Shown here in pieces: positions 50,301-62,610 of a DNA stretch of 64,000 nt. Position numbers and translations under genes: made by a program. Within the stretch, counting starts at the first letter, position 1; each line of letters starts with the position of its first letter. The DNA lies in NCBI GenBank assembly GCA_021432635.1, contig MU270047.1, positions 655,112 through 719,111 on the forward strand, written 5' to 3'. This DNA is from Thozetella sp. PMI_491 (taxonomy: Eukaryota > Ascomycota > Sordariomycetes > Chaetosphaeriales > Chaetosphaeriaceae). The notes beneath the pieces are model-generated. The model searched no databases and was not told the origin of the DNA. It worked only from the letters and a program-made list of their open reading frames with translations.

Positions 50301-51419
50301 GAAGTGTGGAACCAAAATGGTTCTTCGGTATGGCGACTAAGATCCTTCGGAGAAAAGGTAAACTAGGGCCAGGTGGGTAGATAAACGTCGCCGTCCCCGC
50401 GCTCTTGACACTTTCCGTGGGCCAGTCTATAGCCTGTGCCGCCCGCGCTGCCCTCAAGAGCGGTGGTGCAAGCGTGCACATTGATACGCGGCTCTCTCAC
50501 GTCTCACCTTGTCCGCGCCGGTGCTCTGCCACTAATTAGCCTATTATTGTTGTCCTTCTCCGCGTTGGAGAGAGCGCATTCTACCGGCGCGGCATCGCTT
50601 CCACCGCAGCGCCTACACAATGCGCAACCTGGAGGCGGATCTAGATCGGATCCCAGCATATGTAGGTCCGCCGCATGCAAGCATGCAGCTGCCTCTTGCC
50701 GCTGCCGGTGCGGGAACGAGGTTGAAGACGGTAGCGAGTAGCACTCTGGTTGATTCGCGACAGATCAGTCGCACAGCTTGAGCTAGAGCGCGGCATCGAC
50801 CCCGTAGAGCCGAGAACACGGCTGGCAGCGAACGTACTAGAACAGCTAGGATGGCGCCGGGGTCATCAGCGAAGGTCGATATCGGTTCGCGGGCGGACTT
50901 CGACAAGCGAGCCTGTGGTGTGCATTGCATTCGTGGTAGGAAGTCCGGTATTAGAATGAGGCTTCTTGTACGGCAAGCGAGCCTTTCAGTCTTGGCATTT
51001 CTTCTGTCTCGATTCTTCTCCACCTTCCCTCTCGCCTGCGTCCCCCTCCTTACGATGTCTTTCCCACTTCTCTCAACTGGTGTTATCTGTTCTGTTCTCT
51101 CCTTTTCAACCCTACACGCAACAGCATTATCAATCTCGAACGACCATTATGTCAGTAGCAACTGCTGAAACTATGCTGCCCGCTGTTCTCAACCTCCTGG
51201 ACGCCATTTGGGGCTCTCGATACGCCATCCCACCTAGGTGAACAAGGCAATCCCCCGTCTTCTAGTCACTCTCTCCTGCTCCTCTGGAGCATTCCTTGTT
51301 CCTTAGCCTTGTACCATGGGCACTGTTGCTAGGCGCCCGCGTCCTGTGAACCTGGGCGCCATCGCCAATCGCACACCTGTAGTACTGGGTGCCATAGCTG
51401 ACGCCACGCGGCCAGGAGC
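47369..51419. other. 4.05-kb gene-poor region
   Basis: It contains the Rds1-like promoter (left), a very G-rich block at 48003-48049, a 15-C run at 49293-49307, and the 3' flank of Ssd1/GUL-1 (right). Frames of up to about 180 codons are present on both strands without family features. No tRNA cloverleaf could be folded by eye; the GGGCTCGATTCC at 48266-48277 is only a B-box look-alike. Confidence 0.5.
48003..48049 (+). other. G-quadruplex-type block
   Basis: G-runs of 10, 6, 6, 5 and 5 bases are separated by TA, TT, TTA and TAGCGCTA. The short loops make an intramolecular four-stranded fold likely in single-stranded DNA or RNA. It lies about 640 bp upstream of the Rds1-like start, with the G-rich strand opposite that gene's coding strand. 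Confidence 0.7.
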
Positions 51420-54400
51420 TTAAAGAGCGTAAGGGTTTAGAGAGCGGATGGTCAAGCATCTATGCAAGTTAGTCAATGGCGTTGCCCCTAAGGGAGTCTA
51501 TCAGATAGGTGTACTTACGGGGGGCTCTTGGTCAAATCGGTCTTCAGGATGACCGGTACGCGAGTCATCTCAGTCACATCCTGAATGTACTCGCCACCCT
51601 CCTCGCGAAGCTTGAACAGCTTGAGATACTTCTCCTTGTTGGTGAGCTTGGACTCCGGAGCCTCGGCTTGAGGCACGCGGGAGTCGGAGCGAGCGCGGTG
51701 GAGAGGTCCGGGGGCATCGGACCGGACCGGTGAGCCGGGAACGCTCTGAGTGGGGCGTTCAGCCAGGGAAGCACCGGCCATGGCCTCGGTGATATCCGAG
51801 GCATTGTCATCATCGTCGTCAAACAAAGCATCGACATCATCCGTAGAGATGGTGCCGGTCTCAGTCTGCTTGCGAGCAGCCTCCTCGCGCTCCTTCTTAG
51901 CGCGCTCCGCCTCCTCCGCGTGCCGAGCGGCAGCCATGGCGTTGGACATTCTCTGGGACTGGGCGGCCTTGGGCCGCTCATCCTCGGGGACGTAGGCGGA
52001 GCTAGGCACGCCCTTCTCCCAGTACAGCTCGAGGACACGCTTCTCCTTGCGGAATTCCGCCTTCTTGAGGGGAAGCTGATCGCAGTGGACACGCTTCTCG
52101 AAGCCCCACTCAGGAATGAGCACATCAAAGGCCGACTCGTACACACAAACGACGATACCTTCGCTGATCAGGTCACCATTCGTCTGCTGGCGCTTCTTGT
52201 CCATCAGGCGGCACGACTCGATGTGGATGCTCTGTTCCTGAGCATTCTGAGCCGAGTCCTTCTTGGTGTTGCAAGACTCAACGGTCTTGGCCAGGTTCTC
52301 GAGATCTTCATTGTACTCGACTTTGCCGTCTACAGCAGACAAGATAGCGTCTAGCTGGCGGTGGACGATGACGTCCGCATACCGGCGAGTCGGGCTGGTG
52401 AAGTGGGTGTACAACGGCAGGTTCAGTGCATAGTGGGGCCACAGATGCTTGGGCGTCTTGGACGCGATGTAGTACTTCGCACGCTGCATCGTCTTGAGGA
52501 ACAAAGTCTCCATGCCCCTGCGGATTTCGGCGTCCTCGACCTTGAACAGGCTAGTCTGCAGGCTACCGCTGCTGACCGAGTCCATCTCGTAGCCAAGCGC
52601 TGTCATACGCTCGACAAAAGTCTGCAGGCGGCGAGGGTTCGGGGGAGATTGGCGGCGAAGAAGTGCCTTCTCCGGGAGAGCTTCAGCGAGGCGGTGGGCT
52701 ACGTACGTGTTGGCCTTGTGAATGATCTCCTCGACGATCTCGGTCGAAACGTCCGAGTCGAAGATGTTGTGCTTGATGGGGATGTTCTCATCGTCGAGTT
52801 GCTGGAGGAGGCGCAGGGGGGCCACAGGCTCGCCTCCAGCGCCCAGGCGCTGCTCGCGGAACTTCTGGCCAAGGACCTATAAACGAAAACGTTAGAAAGA
52901 GAGGCAAGGGTTAGGGGGGAGGAGAGGGGGGGGTTCCAAGCTTTGACAAACTCACGTTGAGAATCTGGATGTCCTTTACTTGCACGTGATCATGAGAGAA
53001 GCCCCCCTCGCTAGCAAGGGCCGCGTCGATTTGCGAGAGCGAAAGCTTGCCCTTGCTCTTGATAATACTCTTACCGATCCAAGTGTCGCTCTCCGCGACG
53101 GCGCCGCTGTGCGGGTTGACGTGGAAGACGACACTGATGGCCAGCCGATCGGCGCCGGGAGTGAGAGAGCAGATCTCACTCGACAGCTTGGGGGGGAGCA
53201 TGGCGCAGAACCGGTTCACCAGGTGCACGGCAGTGCCGCGCTTCTTCGCTTCGCGGTCCACGAGCGAGTTGGGCTTGATGAAGTGGGTGACATCGGGCAC
53301 GTGAATGCCGATCTCGATCTTGCCGTCGGCGAGGGTCTTGAGGTGAATAGCATTGCCGAGCTCAGTAGAGCCGTCCATGTCGAGCGTGAAGACATTTTCC
53401 TCACGGAAGTCGCGGCGAGCAGCAAGAGCGGCCTCGTCTTCCTTCTCGAGCGACCAATCCTGGTAGCCGACGTTCCGGAGGACAGCCTCGGAGAATTCGT
53501 CCGAAGAGAAGTTGTTGTCCCGCAGGAGAGCATCGGTCTCCACCTTCAGATCACCCATGCGACCGAGCTGCTCAACCAGAGTGCCGAAGGGATGAAGCGA
53601 GGTGATGGGCCAGCGCTTGATGCAAGCGACGAAGATGCGATCCGCATACTCCTGGTGCTTCTCGACAAAGTCACGGGGAGCTTGCTCGGTAGGGATGGCA
53701 ATCAGCGGCACGCGTTTGTCGGTCGGCTTGAACCATACAATCTTAGGCTTCTCGTTACCCCGGCTGTCGTTGTGTCGCGGGTTGTTGCCGTCCCTGGCGG
53801 CGCGCTCGGCCTCCTGCTTCTCCTTGGTGGCCTGGCTGCTGGGCCGCAGCAGGCCAAGCGTGCCCGAGAACATCTGGCCAGCCACACGCTCAATGACGGC
53901 CACAATATGGCCGGCATACAGGGGCTTCGACTCGTCGTTGATCTCCTCTTCCTCCACGAGGAGTAGGCTCTGGCCCTCAACTTCCACATCGTCGTTCTTC
54001 TTCTGAGTGGGGCGCTGTCTCAAGCTACCCCGACGACGAATGCCACCTTCACCGTTGGCACCGTCGTCTCCATTCGCATTGCTTTGGTTTCCTCCATTGG
54101 TGGAGCCGGAACGAGTGTCGGTGATATCCTTGCGCTTCTTCTTCTCTTCCTTTTCGCGCTTCTGCGACCAGACCTCGTCAACATCGAGGAGCTCGACGGC
54201 GACCAGATCGCCCTCGAGGGCCCGGTTACGGTCCTTGCTGCCACAAATGAATATGTCGGCATCGAGCAGGCCGTCCGGCGTCGCGACGTAAGCGTCGCTG
54301 CGGTTCTTCTTGTTCACGCGCAGGATGCCCGACACGAGCTGACCGTCGGTGAGAAGGGCGGGCAGCGTGGCCTGGGGAAGGTAGGGAGTGAACAGGGTCT

Positions 54401-55792
54401 TGCGCTGCTGTTGCTGAGGCTGCTGGGTATTGATCTGCGGAGCGTGCTGGCTGGCTTGAAGACCCACCAGGTGCTGACCACCCATCTGGGCAGCCTGGAG
54501 AGCCTGCAGCTGGCTGATCTGCATCTGGTTAAGCTGCTGGCCGGGGTAAAGCCCCGGAATCATCATCTGGCCGGGCATCTGAATGAGCTGCGGCTGTCCA
54601 GGATACTGGAAGGCGCCGATGTTCGATATCGACTGGTTTATCGAGCCGCGGCTGCGATGGCCGGGCTGGAAGCCCTGGTTCTGGACGCCGGGCTGGTCTT
54701 GGCCGTGATTCGGTGCCTGGTTGCGCCAGTTGCCATCGAAGTTGCGGGAAGACGAGCGGCCGTGTCCTGCAGAAAAGAGGCATCAGAAGCTTGCAACCAA
54801 AAAAAGGCGGAAAGGGGGTGTTAGCGGCAAAAAAAAAAACGTACCTCCTCGACCACCACGCCCGCTGGCGCCGACGGCAAGGCTCTGGCTTCTGCCATGT
54901 CCGCCTCGGCCACCTCGGCCAGCGGGCGCAACGGGCGCAGGCGCCTCCGCAGGAGGCTGCTCGGATGCCGCTGGAGTCTCGTCCGACTTCTCAGATTTAT
55001 CGCCAGCGGCACCCGGACCAGGGAACTGGAAGCCCTGGGTGGTGCGCTTCTGCTGGGCAGCTTCCGCGGCCTTCTTGGCCTCCCCTACAACTAAAGAATG
55101 TCTTCGCTGGTGGCCATGGCCGCCACCGCCCCGTCCTCCACGGGGAGCAAGGTTCTCTCTTCCTTGGCCTTGCGAGTTATCGTTGCCGAAGTTGGAGCCC
55201 GAGGCTCCTGAAGACGGGGCCGGCGGGGGTCCCATGCCCATATTGGGGAGAGCCGACTGATTACGGCGATGTGAGAGGGGTTGCGACGGCGGGCCCATGT
55301 TCACGCTCTGCTGGGGCAGCTGGGCGGGGAATTGGAAGCCGGCCTGGGGCGAGATGTTTGCCATGTTGGGCTGGAGGGGGTTGAAGCCGCCTGGGCCCAT
55401 GGCTTGGTTGGGCGCGAGCATGCCCATGTTGAGGTACTGTTGTTGGGTAGCTTGAATCTGCTGCTGCTGCTGTTGCAGCAGCTCGATCTGCTGCTGGATC
55501 GCGAGCTGTTCCACTGCGAAAGGGGGTCCCGAGTCAGCATTCCGTGTGGAGCTACGATGTTTTACCTTGGGAGGTTCAAGGAAAGAGGGGCTAGCCTGAT
55601 ACCGCGGTCGCTAAAACGGGGCAGGAGGAATGTGAAGCTTGGAGGGGCGAACCTACTTCCTGGGTTGGCGAACATGCTCATCAATGGGGTCAGCTCGGAG
55701 GGGCTCCTGCGGTGGGCGATGTGAAGCCGACGGCCGGCAGGGCCAGGGACGCCGCCCGTCTGGGGTGGCGGCTGCTGCTGCTGCTGGTCCAT
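51420..55792 (-). CDS. ssd1: Ssd1/GUL-1 translational regulator (inactive RNase II-like)
   Basis: Five exons on the minus strand: 55792-55657, 55513-54845, 54766-52956, 52876-51519 and 51459-51420, giving 1337 residues. The N-terminus is Gln-rich with RRLHIAHRRSPSELTPL, a conserved Ssd1 block. RGG repeats and LSHRRNQS-type phosphosites of the Cbk1/NDR kind (HxRxxS) follow. A cold-shock domain starts about FTPYLPQATLPALLTDGQL (residues ~400-470), then a second OB fold and the RNB domain. The catalytic RNase II aspartates are lost: the site reads FTLDMDGSTELGNAIHL near residue 735-745, where active enzymes have DLDDAL. The last exon is just 40 nt and supplies CLTIRSLNPYAL, which I recall as the conserved Ssd1 end. 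Ssd1 binds mRNAs for wall proteins, controlled by NDR kinase. Spacing of introns agrees in phase throughout. Confidence 0.95.
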
Positions 55793-58423
55793 GGCGGGCT
55801 GGCTTGTGTGCTGGCTGCGAGATCGCAGTCGCAGAAGCTAGCTTGGGAACAATGCACGTCAAGTGCGCCTGTGAGGCAAACCAGGGTTTGGAGTTGGTGC
55901 GGAGTTTGTGGACGGCTTTTTCGGGGAAGGCCTAGGCTTTTGACGGGCCGACCGATCAAGAAGAGCTGGAGCTGGGGGGCCCGGAGCTGGAGCTTCTGGG
56001 ATGGAGGCCGATGGGCTGGCTTGGGTTCTTGGTTCTTATAGGAGCCGAGATGAGCTGGGCGGGTTTTTTGGAGACGGTGGGATTCTGACACTGGAAAGGC
56101 GATGATGGGGGGATAGATGGAGTCGCAGTCGAAAGACAGTGTGCGGTGGGATCAATTCGCGAGTGTGTATCAAAGGAGGGCTGAATGAGAGGATGAAATC
56201 GAGAGACTCCGATGCGGGAGCTCGCAAAACCAGTCCTGGCAGTGGGAGAGGGAACGTGTGGGAGATGGGCAAGGAAAGGATGGTGGAGGAGGGAAGGTTG
56301 CAAGGACAGAGTTGGGTGGTTGATGGGTGGGAAGTTGTGATGCTGAAGAAGGAGGTCAGCGCTCGCCCCCCCCAGCTTGGCCTTGGATTCTGGCACTGGC
56401 TGGCTCCTGGCTGGCTCCTGGCTCCACCGCGCTCTGCTCCGTGACGGGGTCCACAAGGAGGGAAAAAGTGGGTAAGATCCGCCCGCACCTCTGGCTGGAC
56501 GACGACTCAGGGCTAGGCCGGAGGGGTCGCTGGACAAGAAATTGGGGTCGGCGGCATGAGCCGGCCGTGCAAACCTTCGAAGCCAGCTTGCACACTTGGA
56601 CCAGCTCGGCGAAACCAATTGTCTCTACACATGCGCCTGTGCCACCGAGGCAGAAAGGAACCTCTTTTGTCTGCCTGGCCATGGCTCGAATGGCCCCGCA
56701 GCAGATCCGGATGCAAGGCGCGGCGGGCAGGATCGTGCATGCTTGGTTGCTCATGCTGCTGAGGAGGCTCGCAAGCCAAACAAACCATGCCGCTTCGATG
56801 ACGCCGCCGCCCCGTTCGCTGGTGGCCACCCTGGCCGTCCGACCCATACTAGAAATAGAGTCGTCATCTGTCCTCAGGCGCTGGTATAGCAGCGCCTTCC
56901 CTAGCTTCGCCGTAACAGAGCGCATTCCTGCCCGCGGCTCTGGGAGACAAAGCCGGGTCGCTGATACGTGGACATGGGGGGGCCTCAAAAGTCTGGCGGC
57001 AGCTCCCTAGCGAACTAGCTTCCTTCCGTCCCCCATCTTTCGGATATTTCTGTAGGATGGGGGGGAGCTCTGGGGGGCGTGAGCCGGGGTACATGCACCG
57101 GGAGCCATTCGCGGTGTCTTACGCAGAGGCGGCTCGCTGCACAGACGCCCCTAGGGGTTGTATGGAGGGGACGGGCCACCAAGAAACCCACAACACATGA
57201 ACCAGCACAAAAGGGAGCCCCTCTTCCTCCCGACTCAGAGACGGCAGTTCGCCGCGTTAGCATGCCCGCGCTGCCGTCTATGATAACCTGGGAGGGCCCA
57301 GTAGGCCGCCAAAAGCATCGTACATAAGAGCTCTATTGCAGCACAAAGCAAGCGAAGTTTTGGGTGCTCCCTGATTTGGGGAGGGGGGTGACCCGGCAAA
57401 AACTTCTCTGCGTGCGCGTTGGGGGGACAAAGCATGGGATACGAGAAAGAGAGACCAGTGGGTGGCCTTCGCCAGTGTCCATGCTCCACACCCCCCCTGG
57501 TCGAGCCCAGGTCGGACTCCCGGACAACGCAAGGTAGCTTTCCCCATGGAAAGTCGGGGAGCAGCCGCGGGTACAGTAGTAGCACGAAGCAGAAGCGGAA
57601 TACCACAATGCGGCCGCATCGCGTGCGTGGTTGGGTGGTGCGAGTCGGGCGGCGCCAGCATGCAGGTAGACCCTCCATAGATAAGGTAGTAGATTGTATC
57701 TACCCGCCCAGCTCTCTTCCCTCAGAAACCTGGAAGAGATGAGTAGGGGGAAAAAGAACATCCTAGGCTCCGAAAGGGGGGCTGGTGCCTTCTCGATGCC
57801 TCGACTGACGTTGTTGGCGCTTCAGAGATCTGCTCTTGCCTTGGCCTCCGGGGTTTGGAGCAATGAAGGCTGCTGTCAACGAAACCTGTAAGTAGCCTTG
57901 CACACCTCCTCCCCCTTAGCCTTCTCCTTCCTGGTTCCAAACCCCTAGTGCTATAGCGCCTACGGAGCAGTGGGGGCACTGGGGGCCAATCCTTTGGCAA
58001 ACTGCTGTGCCATGAATAGCGAGCGGGTTGGGCGGGTTAGAATGCCCCCCAAACTCCTTCCCCACTTAATTGTCTTCTTCCACTCACCGCCCGCGGAATT
58101 CTGCCGCCAAACGCCAGATGTAGGTGAGGAATCGAACGCCGCGATTTGGGTGTGGTAGCAAACCGAACTACCAGCCAGAATCGCTCGCCGACGGTGTTCC
58201 TCAGCATTCCGCCCATCCCCTCGATCTCTACTAGCAGAGAGCTGCCGCGTCCGGACCGGAAAACTGGCGACCCTCTGCCTTGTCTATTCGCGGCGGCCCA
58301 TCTGTGAACAGCCGATTGGCACGTCCTGCTTTGGGGACCTGGGCTACCTCGCCCTCATTTCACGACGCGCTACATAGATATGTCCATATAGCCACTTGTT
58401 TACCCGAGACAGCAAACGCCGAG
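55793..58423. other. Divergent 2.6-kb region between Ssd1/GUL-1 and Gle1
   Basis: The Ssd1 5' leader and promoter (left) and the Gle1 promoter (right). Long frames such as 56327-57010 (+) and 55956-56618 (-) overlap antisense and have no recognisable family. CTGGCTGGCTCCTGGCTGGCTCC short repeats lie near 56394-56420. A tRNA B-box look-alike lies near 58128-58140 on the minus strand but no cloverleaf fits. Confidence 0.5.
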
Positions 58424-60140
58424 ATGGCAGACTCTTCGCCTGCACACCGGCGCAGCATGCCATTCTCTAGTCCCCAGCGATCGGTCCTCTCCGACATTAT
58501 CAGCGAGGACCGCAATTCTGAGGCGCGCCACAAGCTGCTGCTGGAGGCGGCCAAGCGGGAGCACGACCGGGTTCGCGAGGAGGCCGAGCGGGTCTACCGT
58601 TCGCACCTGGAGGAAGAGAAAAGAAGGCTTGCGGAGGAAGAGCGCAGGCATATTCTCGAGGAGAAGCGTAAGGAGGAGGAACGCATCAAGCGCGAAGAGC
58701 AACTTGCAGCCGAGCGTGCTCGGCTTCATGCGCTACGGTCCAAGAAGGTTGAGATACCTCCTCCGCCCCCCCAAGAAGCACCACGGCCCCCCGCAGCGCC
58801 GGCAAGTACAGCGACACCAACGGCATCGACAGATGTCGCCCCAGCCAGTGCCGCCTCCACCGCACCAAAGTTGCCAAATCTTCTCAATGGCGCTCAGAAA
58901 CCATCGCTCTTCGGCCCTAGTCCGTCTGCCACCGCTGCTGCCGCCGCCGCCGCGAAACCTGCAACTCCCACCTCGATCGCTCCCGCGCAACCTCCTGCCG
59001 GACTAGCCGCAAAACCTCCGCAGGCTGTCCGACCTCCCCCCTCTCTGCTGGGCGGTTCGGCGGGCGGGGCGCAAGGACAGCTGGCTAACGGAGCGCCCCA
59101 GCCTGCCCCGAAGACCTCAAGTCAGCAGCCAGACAGATATACCATCATATTCCGGAACCTAAAGGCGTTGAGGAAAGGAATGCAAGATCAAGCAAAGAGA
59201 AATTCGGCACTCAAGGGCCGCATGGGCGACATGCGGCGTGAGGTCAAAAAGTCCATCGGCCAACTGGTCGGTGGCGCCCCCGGTGTCAATCGTCAGCAGG
59301 TAAGCGAAAATGTCCTATCCTCGACTCTACTGGTCTCTGTGCTGACTCTATCTGCCTTAGTCGCAGAAGATCACCTCCATCTTGAAGGAGGCATTGGCGA
59401 ACCAGGTTGGCAGTCAGCCAATCGACGCCAGTAACTTCGTCCTAGCACCACGGCAGCCAGTCGAAGGCTCTCTTCACAACGAGCCCATGATGCCGTCGCT
59501 GTTCATCTACCTACTCAACATTGTTGCCAAAGCAGCCATCGCCCAGTATATCAACGAAGCTGGGCCAAAGCCCGAGGCAGCGGACCCCGTCGGCATCCTC
59601 GTTGCAGCAACCTTCTCGGAGACCGAGTTTCTTTGGCGTGGCGAGTCACTCATCGACATTCTACTTGCCAAGTTCAGGGTTATGTGTCCAGTCCTCTTCG
59701 GATACCGTGGCAACGAAAAGATGGAAGGAGGGCGCGAGGCCTTGGGATGGAGGAAGGAGAACGGCCGCTGGGTTTCCGAGCAGACACACATCGACCGGAT
59801 GCAGGGCCTGGGCGCTGGCTTCGCGTCCATTGCGCTACGCAACTTCGGCAAGTCCAAGAAAAAAAATCCTTTCCCGCCGCGGAACTACTGGACAGCCCTG
59901 GCGAAAATCGTCAATACGCCACCCGCGGAGGTCTCCAACACACAGTGCGTGGTCTTGAAGGCCATGATCGCCAACTTCGAGCAGAAATTCCTCGAGGCTT
60001 ACGGCAACGCGGCTGTGGCAGCCCTGCGGGTCGCCCTTGTGGATTTTCCCAACCGGATTCCCTACAAATCGTCAGCGGTGACATCTCTGACAGTGCAGGC
60101 CCAGCTCATGAGCAGAGACTACGGTCTAACTCTCGCATAG
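58424..60140 (+). CDS. gle1: mRNA export factor Gle1
   Basis: Two exons, 58424-59299 and 59361-60140, with a 61-nt intron, giving 551 residues. The N-terminus (MADSSPAHRRSMPFSSPQRS) is followed by a long charged coiled coil, about residues 40-110, from EARHKLLLEAAKREHDRVRE to KREEQLAAERARLHALRSKK. A proline/alanine-rich linker follows. The C-terminal GLE1 domain starts near RNLKALRKGMQDQAKRNSA, then SILKEALANQVGSQ, PSLFIYLLNIVAKAAIAQY, VGILVAATFSETEFLWRG and CPVLFGYRG, all typical. Gle1 with inositol hexakisphosphate activates the DEAD-box ATPase Dbp5 at the cytoplasmic face of the nuclear pore. Lysines in KSKKKNPFPPRNYWTALAKIVN fall where the IP6-contacting basic region is expected. An upstream in-frame ATG at 58280 is less likely as the start. 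An AATAAA lies about 310 nt after the stop. Confidence 0.93.
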
Positions 60141-60531
60141 CGGCCGGAAGGTCCTGGCTATGTGCCAGAGGCGGCAATGTGATTTCCATCTGTCGGTGTT
60201 TTGGGGAGCGGCACTCCAGGGGTTCAGGCCACAGCATTCATATGCGGCAGCGGGGAGTCGGTTGGTAACAATCTGGCATGTTAAATAGAGAGTTTCGTTC
60301 CACGGGTGCCGGAACCTGGCTGTATCATATGTACATAGAGAGAAGCGAGCCAAAACCAAAGCAGGTACCACCTGAGCGCTGCGTTTTGAAGCGGCCAAGC
60401 CGCTTCCAACCCCCCCGGGATATATATCTAAAAAGTGACGGTAGCCCCATGCCAATAAACTCCAAGCCGCGTACGCCAAGCCCCGTTCGTCGTGTCCTTT
60501 TCTTCACTGTTCCTATCACCGCCTCCCTTGA
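60141..60531. other. Convergent 3' region of Gle1 and Tlg1
   Basis: 391 bp between the two stops. AATAAA at 60454-60459 could serve polyadenylation of Gle1. No gene seen. Confidence 0.5.
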
Positions 60532-61332
60532 TCAAATCGCCAAGAGGAGGATGAGCAAGATGATGAGCACAACAATGAGAACCCCTATGCAGCAGCTGCT
60601 CAGTCGGTCCTCATTGTGCCGCATCACGTACTTGAGCTTGTCCATGCCCGTCTGCAACCGGCCGCCGACGCGATCTGCCAAGTTGTCAACGACCTCGAGC
60701 ATCTCCCTCTGCTCTTCCAGCTCCCGGCCCATGTCGTCGGCCTGGCGCCGGAGGTTCCCGACCGTTTGGAAGACGCCGTCGAGGTGGTCGTCCTGCTCGC
60801 GCATCATCTGCACCTGCTGCTGCTGCTCAAACTCGGCCGCGTAGTCGTCGCCGCCGGTGTCGCCGTCTGCAATTGCGAACGAGTTCGGGTCCGGGAGGTC
60901 GCCGCCGGCGCCGTCCCGTGCGCCCCCTCGCGGCTGCACCTTCTTGGCCAGCTCCTCGCGCATGTCCCCAATCTCTCCGCCGACCTCCTGCACCAGGCGC
61001 TTGCGCCTTGCTACCTCGGCCGTGCTCAGCCCGAACTGCGCCGGATTGCTCTCGACAGCCCGGACGGACTCGACCAGATCCGACAGGTCCTCGGCGAGTG
61101 AGGCCAAGGCAGATTCGAGATCGGATCGCGCGGATGCCAGCTCTGGGGAGGCGGCCGTTGTGGTGAGCGATCGTATGCGGACATAGGACGAAAAGAGCGA
61201 GCGGGTGGATTGTATCTGGGCCAGGACATCTCTGGTTGAGGACGGTTAGCACTAGTTTGCACGAAGCATGCGCGCCTGGGGAGCTCACTGTTGGACCTGG
61301 AGGAACGGGTCCATCTCGTTTGTCGACGACAT
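60532..61332 (-). CDS. tlg1: Tlg1/syntaxin-6-like Qc-SNARE
   Basis: Two exons on the minus strand, 61332-61289 and 61231-60532, with a 57-nt intron (GTGAGC..CAACCAG, CTAAC branch), giving 247 residues. The start is MSSTNEMDPFLQVQ; the DPF.VQ opening is the mark of the syntaxin-6 family N-domain, completed across the intron by QDVLAQIQSTRSLF. A three-helix N-domain runs to about residue 110. A Gly/Asp linker follows, then the SNARE motif from REQDDHLDGVFQTVGNLRRQADDMG. The ionic-layer glutamine lies in ELEEQREML. The C-terminal anchor is CCIGVLIVVLIILLILLLAI. Tlg1 acts in fusion at the late Golgi and endosomes and binds the GARP tether in yeast. Confidence 0.9.
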
Positions 61333-61812
61333 CGTGTCGCAGTGATATGCGCAGCGAGGGAAGGCTCCAACCGTGTCGTTCGGAAGGTTCGCGGCAGCGA
61401 GTTGCTATCACAGGCAAGAGGTCTTCCGGAAGACAGCGCGTGCGACTAGGCTGAGCCGTCCTAAGATGACGTTGCCGGCTTCCGTGTGGTCAAGCAAGAG
61501 CGGAACTACACATCTACACTCCAGGGGTGGCTGCAGTATCCTCAACGCCAGCTCCCCCCACTTCTTGCTGTAAGCAGCACGGCCTATTCGCTCAGGCTGG
61601 GGAGCTTTACCCCTGCAAAGACCCCGACTTTGAAACGTAGCTTCCACTCTGGCCTTTCAATCCCGCCGCCATCCCGCCACCATATCCTCAATTGGCCCGG
61701 AGACCCCCCCTCCCTTCTCACCGCTGAAGTCACAGACTCTTTTGAGCCTTCCCTGTCTCTCCCATCCATCCCAATTATCCTTCTCGACATTGTGCATTGC
61801 AAGAGAGCCAAG
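61333..61812. promoter_or_regulatory. Divergent promoter region between Tlg1 and the ER cyclophilin
   Basis: 480 bp upstream of both genes. A TGACGTT element sits at about 61466-61472, related to but not matching the canonical unfolded-protein response core. A long C/T-rich stretch (61640-61800) precedes the cyclophilin ATG. A frame open across the start (61486-62148 +) only extends the real exon upstream. Confidence 0.45.
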
Positions 61813-62610
61813 ATGTTGAACATCCGCCGTCTGTTCCTGACGGCGACGCTGCTGGCCGGCCTTGCTGTCCTGTGCTTCGCCCAGACCGCTGACGCCGCCA
61901 AGGGCCCCAAGATCACCCACAAGGTCTACTTCGACCTCACCCAAGGCGATGAGCCCCTCGGTCGTGTCGTCCTTGGCCTTTACGGCAAGACGGTTCCCAA
62001 GACGGTTGAGAACTTCCGCGCCCTGGCCACTGGCGAAAAGGGCTTTGGTTACGAGGGCTCGACCTTCCACCGTGTCATCAAGAACTTCATGATCCAGGGC
62101 GGTGACTTCACCAAGGGCGACGGCACCGGTGGCAAATCAAGTACGTGAAGTCAATTGATGGCCAATCGCGGGGCTACCGTTGTATATGCAGAGCCCAGAT
62201 GCTGACACAGTGTCTCAGTCTATGGCGAGAAGTTCGCCGACGAGAACTTCAAGCTAAAGCACACCAAGAAGGGCATTCTGTCGATGGCCAACGCCGGCAA
62301 GGATACCAACGGCTCGCAGTTCTTCATCACCACTGTCATTACCAGGTAAGCATTACCCCTATCTCCTCTAACCCCCGGTCCCTCGCCTGGCGTACCCCGC
62401 GGTTGTAAGCTCGTCGCTGACCAGGTCCTTTTCCACAGCTGGCTTGACGGCCGCCACGTCGTCTTCGGCGAAGTTCTCGAGGGCTACGAATTTATTGAGA
62501 AGATCGAGTCCAGCGAGACCAGCCCCGGCGACAAGCCCGTGAAGACGGTCAAGGTCGCCAAGAGCGGCGAGCTGGAGGTTCCCCCAGAAGGTATCCACGT
62601 GGAGCTTTAA
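61813..62610 (+). CDS. cypB: ER cyclophilin (peptidyl-prolyl isomerase B), lumenal HVEL form
   Basis: Three exons, 61813-62140, 62219-62345 and 62439-62610, with introns of 78 and 93 nt, giving 208 residues. A signal peptide is present ([28 protein letters not shown]). The cyclophilin core has [14 protein letters not shown], the active-site segment [20 protein letters not shown] with the catalytic arginine, [11 protein letters not shown] (after intron 1), NGSQFFITT and [11 protein letters not shown], whose tryptophan confers cyclosporin binding. It ends [16 protein letters not shown], whose last four residues resemble the HDEL/KDEL retrieval signal. A donor GTATCC begins 20 bases before this stop, allowing a second C-terminus (see the next entry). 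Proline isomerisation in the ER lumen is the expected role. Start and frame are certain. Confidence 0.93.

Noticed and set aside
52980-53966. 328-codon plus-strand frame
   Set aside because: It is antisense to the RNB domain of Ssd1/GUL-1; no family features and no start context.
58124-58185. tRNA-like sequence on the minus strand (GCGTTCGATTCC with a GGTAG..CTACC hairpin)
   Set aside because: Only about 14 bases separate the D-arm-like hairpin from the T-arm-like part, too few for an anticodon arm, and no acceptor stem pairs.
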